From Straminergon stramineum (lineage: Eukaryota > Streptophyta > Bryopsida > Hypnales > Calliergonaceae): a DNA stretch of 64,000 nucleotides. Under the pieces are notes generated by a model that was not told where the DNA came from, ran no database searches, and worked only from the letters and a program-made list of their open reading frames with translations. Location of the stretch: positions 36,337,001 to 36,401,000 of the forward strand of contig OY987265.1 of assembly GCA_963920665.1 (NCBI GenBank), written 5' to 3'. Made by a program: the position numbers and the translations under genes. Shown piece by piece: positions 61,401 through 64,000 of the stretch (position 1 is its first letter; each line of letters begins with the position of its first letter).

Positions 61401-61972
61401 AGTGGAAAAAAACCCATCCTATTCTCCCCGGAAGGTTTGCCAAACCCTAAGATTGGTCTAGTGAATGACTAACAATCCCCCATCAGTTCCAATTTTTGTT
61501 GATCTGTTGTTGTAGTAGAAAGGACTTATTACGGCTTAGAGTGACCTACCTTCCAGATTGGCCATCCGGGAAGTTGTGAGAGTGTTTCTTGGTCTGATCT
61601 AGTGCAACATTTGGTCTAAAAGTGTTTTGTGTAGTTTAGAAAGAGGAGAGAGTGTAAGGAATACAAGTGGTGAGTCCCTATCCCTCTACAAGATCAAAGG
61701 CGGACCCTTTAAGGGTAAAACAAAGACACCAAAAACCAGTGTGTCTGTGTGAAGAGACGGATCCGGAATCTGGAAAGGAGTGGATCCGGGTTGAATTCCG
61801 AAAAGGTAGTAATCCAGAAAAGAGAGAAAAGAGGTGAAGAGAGAGCTTAAGTTGGTGATACGGATAATCTTGGCTTGTAGCAACAATCTAGAATCCCCTG
61901 GGACAATCTTTCGAGTCATTTTATGACGTTTCGGTGTTGTAATGGTACTTACGCTCCACTGTGCATATGACA
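58457..61972 (+). mobile_element. TG...CA element with internal ORF, copy 2
   Basis: Begins TGTTGCGAGATG and ends CATATGACA, flanked by CAAGG on both sides (58452-58456 and 61973-61977). It aligns end to end with 33,292-38,033 minus its nested LTR. GTTAGTATAAAATAG near 58,490 is a likely TATA box. There is no internal repeat of the termini, so no LTR pair. It inserted into ACGT array A5 between two divergent genes; removing it rejoins the array. Confidence 0.82.
58890..60868 (+). pseudogene. Element-encoded coiled-coil protein, copy 2 (broken)
   Basis: Starts MAEGDIRKPLVTA at 58890 and ends at the stop 60866-60868. Layout as in copy 1: FGAMEGRPVNWGKVIG, GPYLFHLYHHAELLSDAKM, a coiled coil at about 59,772-60,062 (KQIESLEKEKTNLQARL), a Pro/Lys-rich tail with LPPIPTICLPKKETLQTPKL, and a basic C-terminus. 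The stops fall at different codons from those of copy 1, so the ancestral frame was open. About 660 codons with small frameshifts. Function unrecognised; Gag-like or accessory roles are possible. Confidence 0.7.
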
Positions 61973-61977
61973 CAAGG

Positions 61978-62245
61978 TGTAGACGTCATTGAATAATAGA
62001 AATGGACTTCATCGAAACCGGGCATGGACGTCATCGATACCAAGCGTGGACGTATAGTTAGGGCGCGGACGTCTAGGTGGACAGGCATAGACGTAGTGTC
62101 GGGGCATGGACGCCAAGGCGGTGACATAGGTGGGGCAAAGGTGTGCAAGCGGACAGGTGTGGACGTCATCGTCCTAGGCATAGACATCATCGTGGAATGG
62201 GAACTCGCGGGGATGCTTCAGGGAACGAGCGGGGACAGAGGCAGG
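61978..62245 (+). repeat. ACGT-type repeat array A5
   Basis: About nine units such as GGCATGGACGTCATCG, GCGTGGACGTATAG, GCGCGGACGTCTAGG and GTGTGGACGTCATCG. It is continuous with 58,438-58,456 once the inserted element is removed. TATA boxes point away on both sides (58,419-58,428 minus; 62,253-62,262 plus), so it is a bidirectional intergenic region. Confidence 0.75.
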
Positions 62246-62252
62246 GTGGGGA

Positions 62253-62262
62253 CTATATAAAC
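62253..62262 (+). promoter_or_regulatory. TATA box downstream of array A5
   Basis: CTATATAAAC about 210 bp upstream of the ATG at 62,471. Confidence 0.6.
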
Positions 62263-62470
62263 CATCCCTTCTCCCTTTTTCATTTGCCAAGTCTACGCCC
62301 TATGCCTCACACACTAGCTCACTTAGCGGCCTAGGTGGCGTGAGCTTGGTAGGTGGTAGGGCTTGGCCCTTACAAAATACCCGAGGTTTTTGATTTTTTT
62401 TTTCCTTAAAGACTAGAAAGAATATTGTGGGAATTGTAAAGCAAGAACATTGAAGGAATTCATTCCCATC

Positions 62471-62551
62471 ATGGCAGGAGAAGGGAGTGGGTCATCGAAG
62501 AAACGACTAATGTATGTGGATTTGGATGACCTTGGTGATCCAAGTGGATGA
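62471..62551 (+). CDS. Short N-terminal ORF behind the array promoter
   Basis: ATG to TGA encodes 26 residues (MAGEGSGSSKKRLMYVDLDD...). Its position after a TATA box and leader, mirrored with family X copy 2, suggests the first exon or broken start of the partner gene of that element. By analogy with 45,841-50,180 the partner would be a hAT transposase, but I cannot show homology. Low confidence that it is translated. Confidence 0.3.
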   Translation: MAGEGSGSSKKRLMYVDLDDLGDPSG

Positions 62552-64000
62552 TTTTTGTTGGGAAATCCAACACTATAGGTTATGTGCCACGTAGTTCTCC
62601 TAGATCTATTGTATCTCCAATGCATATTATGCACAGGGTAGAGGGCTCTTCAAATTATGCAACAGTTCAGGGAGAAGTAGTTGCACATGGAGATGTTGTG
62701 ACACCAAAGGATACTTCGTCTTTTTATCTCTTTCACCGAATTTCTGGGATGGAGTCTTTAGTTTGGCAATACTATTCAAACTAATGGGAATGTTTCTGTG
62801 CTGCAATCTTTAGTAAGCCCCAAGCTTGTTTTTTTGGGATCTTCTCTTTCTGATGTAATATACCATGTTCCAAACTTTAATGTATGAGATTGGAGGTTTA
62901 AAATTTTTATTGGATGCTAAATATTGCGAGAAGACGGTGCCTTTATTACTTCCAACCCCAACTTAATAAGCATATTACAATGATAAACCTCCACCTACAA
63001 TTGGCTTTCACTAAAGCTACCTATACTAGCAACTGCATCCAAGAACACCACGACCAAGAACAAACAGAAGTACCCTCAAAACAAGAGCAACAACTCTAGA
63101 AAACAAACAACCACCAAGTCAAGAAAAAGAAGTGCGAACAGCTTAAACAAGCTTCAAGATAAGTTCTCACGAAGTCTACCATCTGCAAACAAACAAGCTG
63201 TTTACCATCTGCAAAGCAATTCCCTCATAACACCATTGGAATGGAAAGATCAATACCTCACACAAGCTACAACAATAGTGATGACAAACTGATGCAACAA
63301 TTTTCATAAAGTAAAACCTCTAGTAGGTACAGAGTTCAAGAACTAACAATAATGTTTCTACTCTCAATTTTTGTAAGTGGCAGGGCAGTCTCACGGACAA
63401 GGAATGCTCAAGTGCAAACAAAGGGACACCTGTCACTAAAGGACAGAGTTTGCAAATAGCTTCAACACTGAATTCCTCACCACCGCTTTCCTCCCGCCTA
63501 CCTCTCACACTAGTTTTGAGGGACATACTCGCAACATGTTCATTTCATATTCAGAAGCTGTCAATCAAAAACGGGATTCAATTAGGAAAAGAGAAGCCAT
63601 CACTATTCAACCTGCGATCTTGCGCGAAGGGAGTCTTCATACATAGAGCGTGCTACTCATAAGCATTATATACATTACCTAATTTTTGAGTATTTTTCAA
63701 AAATAATTTACTATTTTTAATTAGACCCAATAATTTCTTAGAATGGGTGATTTAGGGGTTTTTTAGCTCCCAAATGACCCAAAAAAACGAATTTTGAGCT
63801 GAAAATTGTAGAGAGTGATCTCCTAGTAGACTTATAACTATTGCCCAAAGGAATTTTTAAAATACTTATTTTTATGTGGTGTAGAAGTCTACAAAGGAGA
63901 GCTTCTTTCTACATTTTTTTTGAAGTTATGAAACATTCTTTTGGTGAGTTTTTTGGTCCAATCTCATCACTAAGAAGTCTTCTTAAATTAAAAAATTTTA
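62552..64000. other. Unassigned sequence
   Basis: A coding-like stretch at 62,548-62,890 spans two frames (GYVPRSSPRSIVSPMH... and GNTIQTNGNVSVLQSLVSPK). I do not recognise it; it may be a captured gene fragment. From 62,900 to 64,000 I see no gene. Confidence 0.35.

Noticed and set aside
58449..61981. A 10-bp target duplication CACAAGGTGT suggesting a Mutator-like element
   Set aside because: The extra bases come from the element's own ACA end and TGT start. The true duplication is CAAGG, and the sister copy has a clear 5-bp GGTCT.
62548..62784. A 78-codon ORF as an intact gene
   Set aside because: The coding-like signal shifts to another frame near 62,770 and no family was recognised, so I list it only as unassigned sequence.

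Overview
This is plant nuclear DNA. It is AT-rich and intron-containing, and it carries a TIR-NB-ARC-LRR (TNL) resistance gene, three germin-like protein (GLP) genes and a dense layer of decayed transposable elements. The long intergenic spaces, old repeats and the style of the TNL and GLP genes suggest a gymnosperm, probably a conifer. That is inference; no marker in the window proves it.

Region 1 (about 1-14,100). Two 2,000-bp inverted arms (1549-3548 and 10967-12966) differ at only two positions that I found. They face each other across 7.4 kb. Each arm carries the last exons of an NTF2/SnoaL-like gene, and the loop holds a four-exon TNL gene (5012-8843). Homology continues past both ends of the arms, but there it is clearly diverged, which is the pattern expected of gene conversion between old inverted copies. 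The TNL has a highly homogenised 141-bp LRR array. It is broken by a 17-bp deletion and then a nonsense codon, and further LRR debris runs to about 10,080 around an inserted MITE.

Region 2 (about 16,000-43,600). A unit of about 3 kb occurs three times in the same orientation. Each copy has one two-exon GLP gene on the minus strand, an upstream TATA box and, further upstream, a tRNA-like (SINE-like) sequence. All three GLPs predict intact proteins of about 220 residues. Between the copies lie a PIF/Harbinger transposase fragment, an 8-bp-TSD MITE, a CACTA-type MITE and a TG...CA element with its own nested solo LTR.

Region 3 (about 44,000-62,500) is a transposon graveyard with a repeated architecture. 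A decayed hAT transposase (45,841-49,299, minus) and an unfamiliar coiled-coil gene (50,180-51,250, plus) diverge from an array of GGCGTGGACGTC-like repeats. A second member of the unfamiliar family, with a degenerate C-terminal RING-like finger (56,400-58,287, minus), diverges from a similar array. That second array is split by a 3.5-kb TG...CA element with a perfect 5-bp target duplication. The element shares its coding region with the one at 33,292-38,033. Most internal stops in these elements are TAG or TGA, and several are directly readable as CAG to TAG against the sister copy, as expected from deamination of methylated CHG sites.

The most unusual items are the converted inverted arms around the TNL, the coding element with LTR-like termini but no LTR pair, and the hAT-associated gene family with its ACGT-repeat intergenic arrays.
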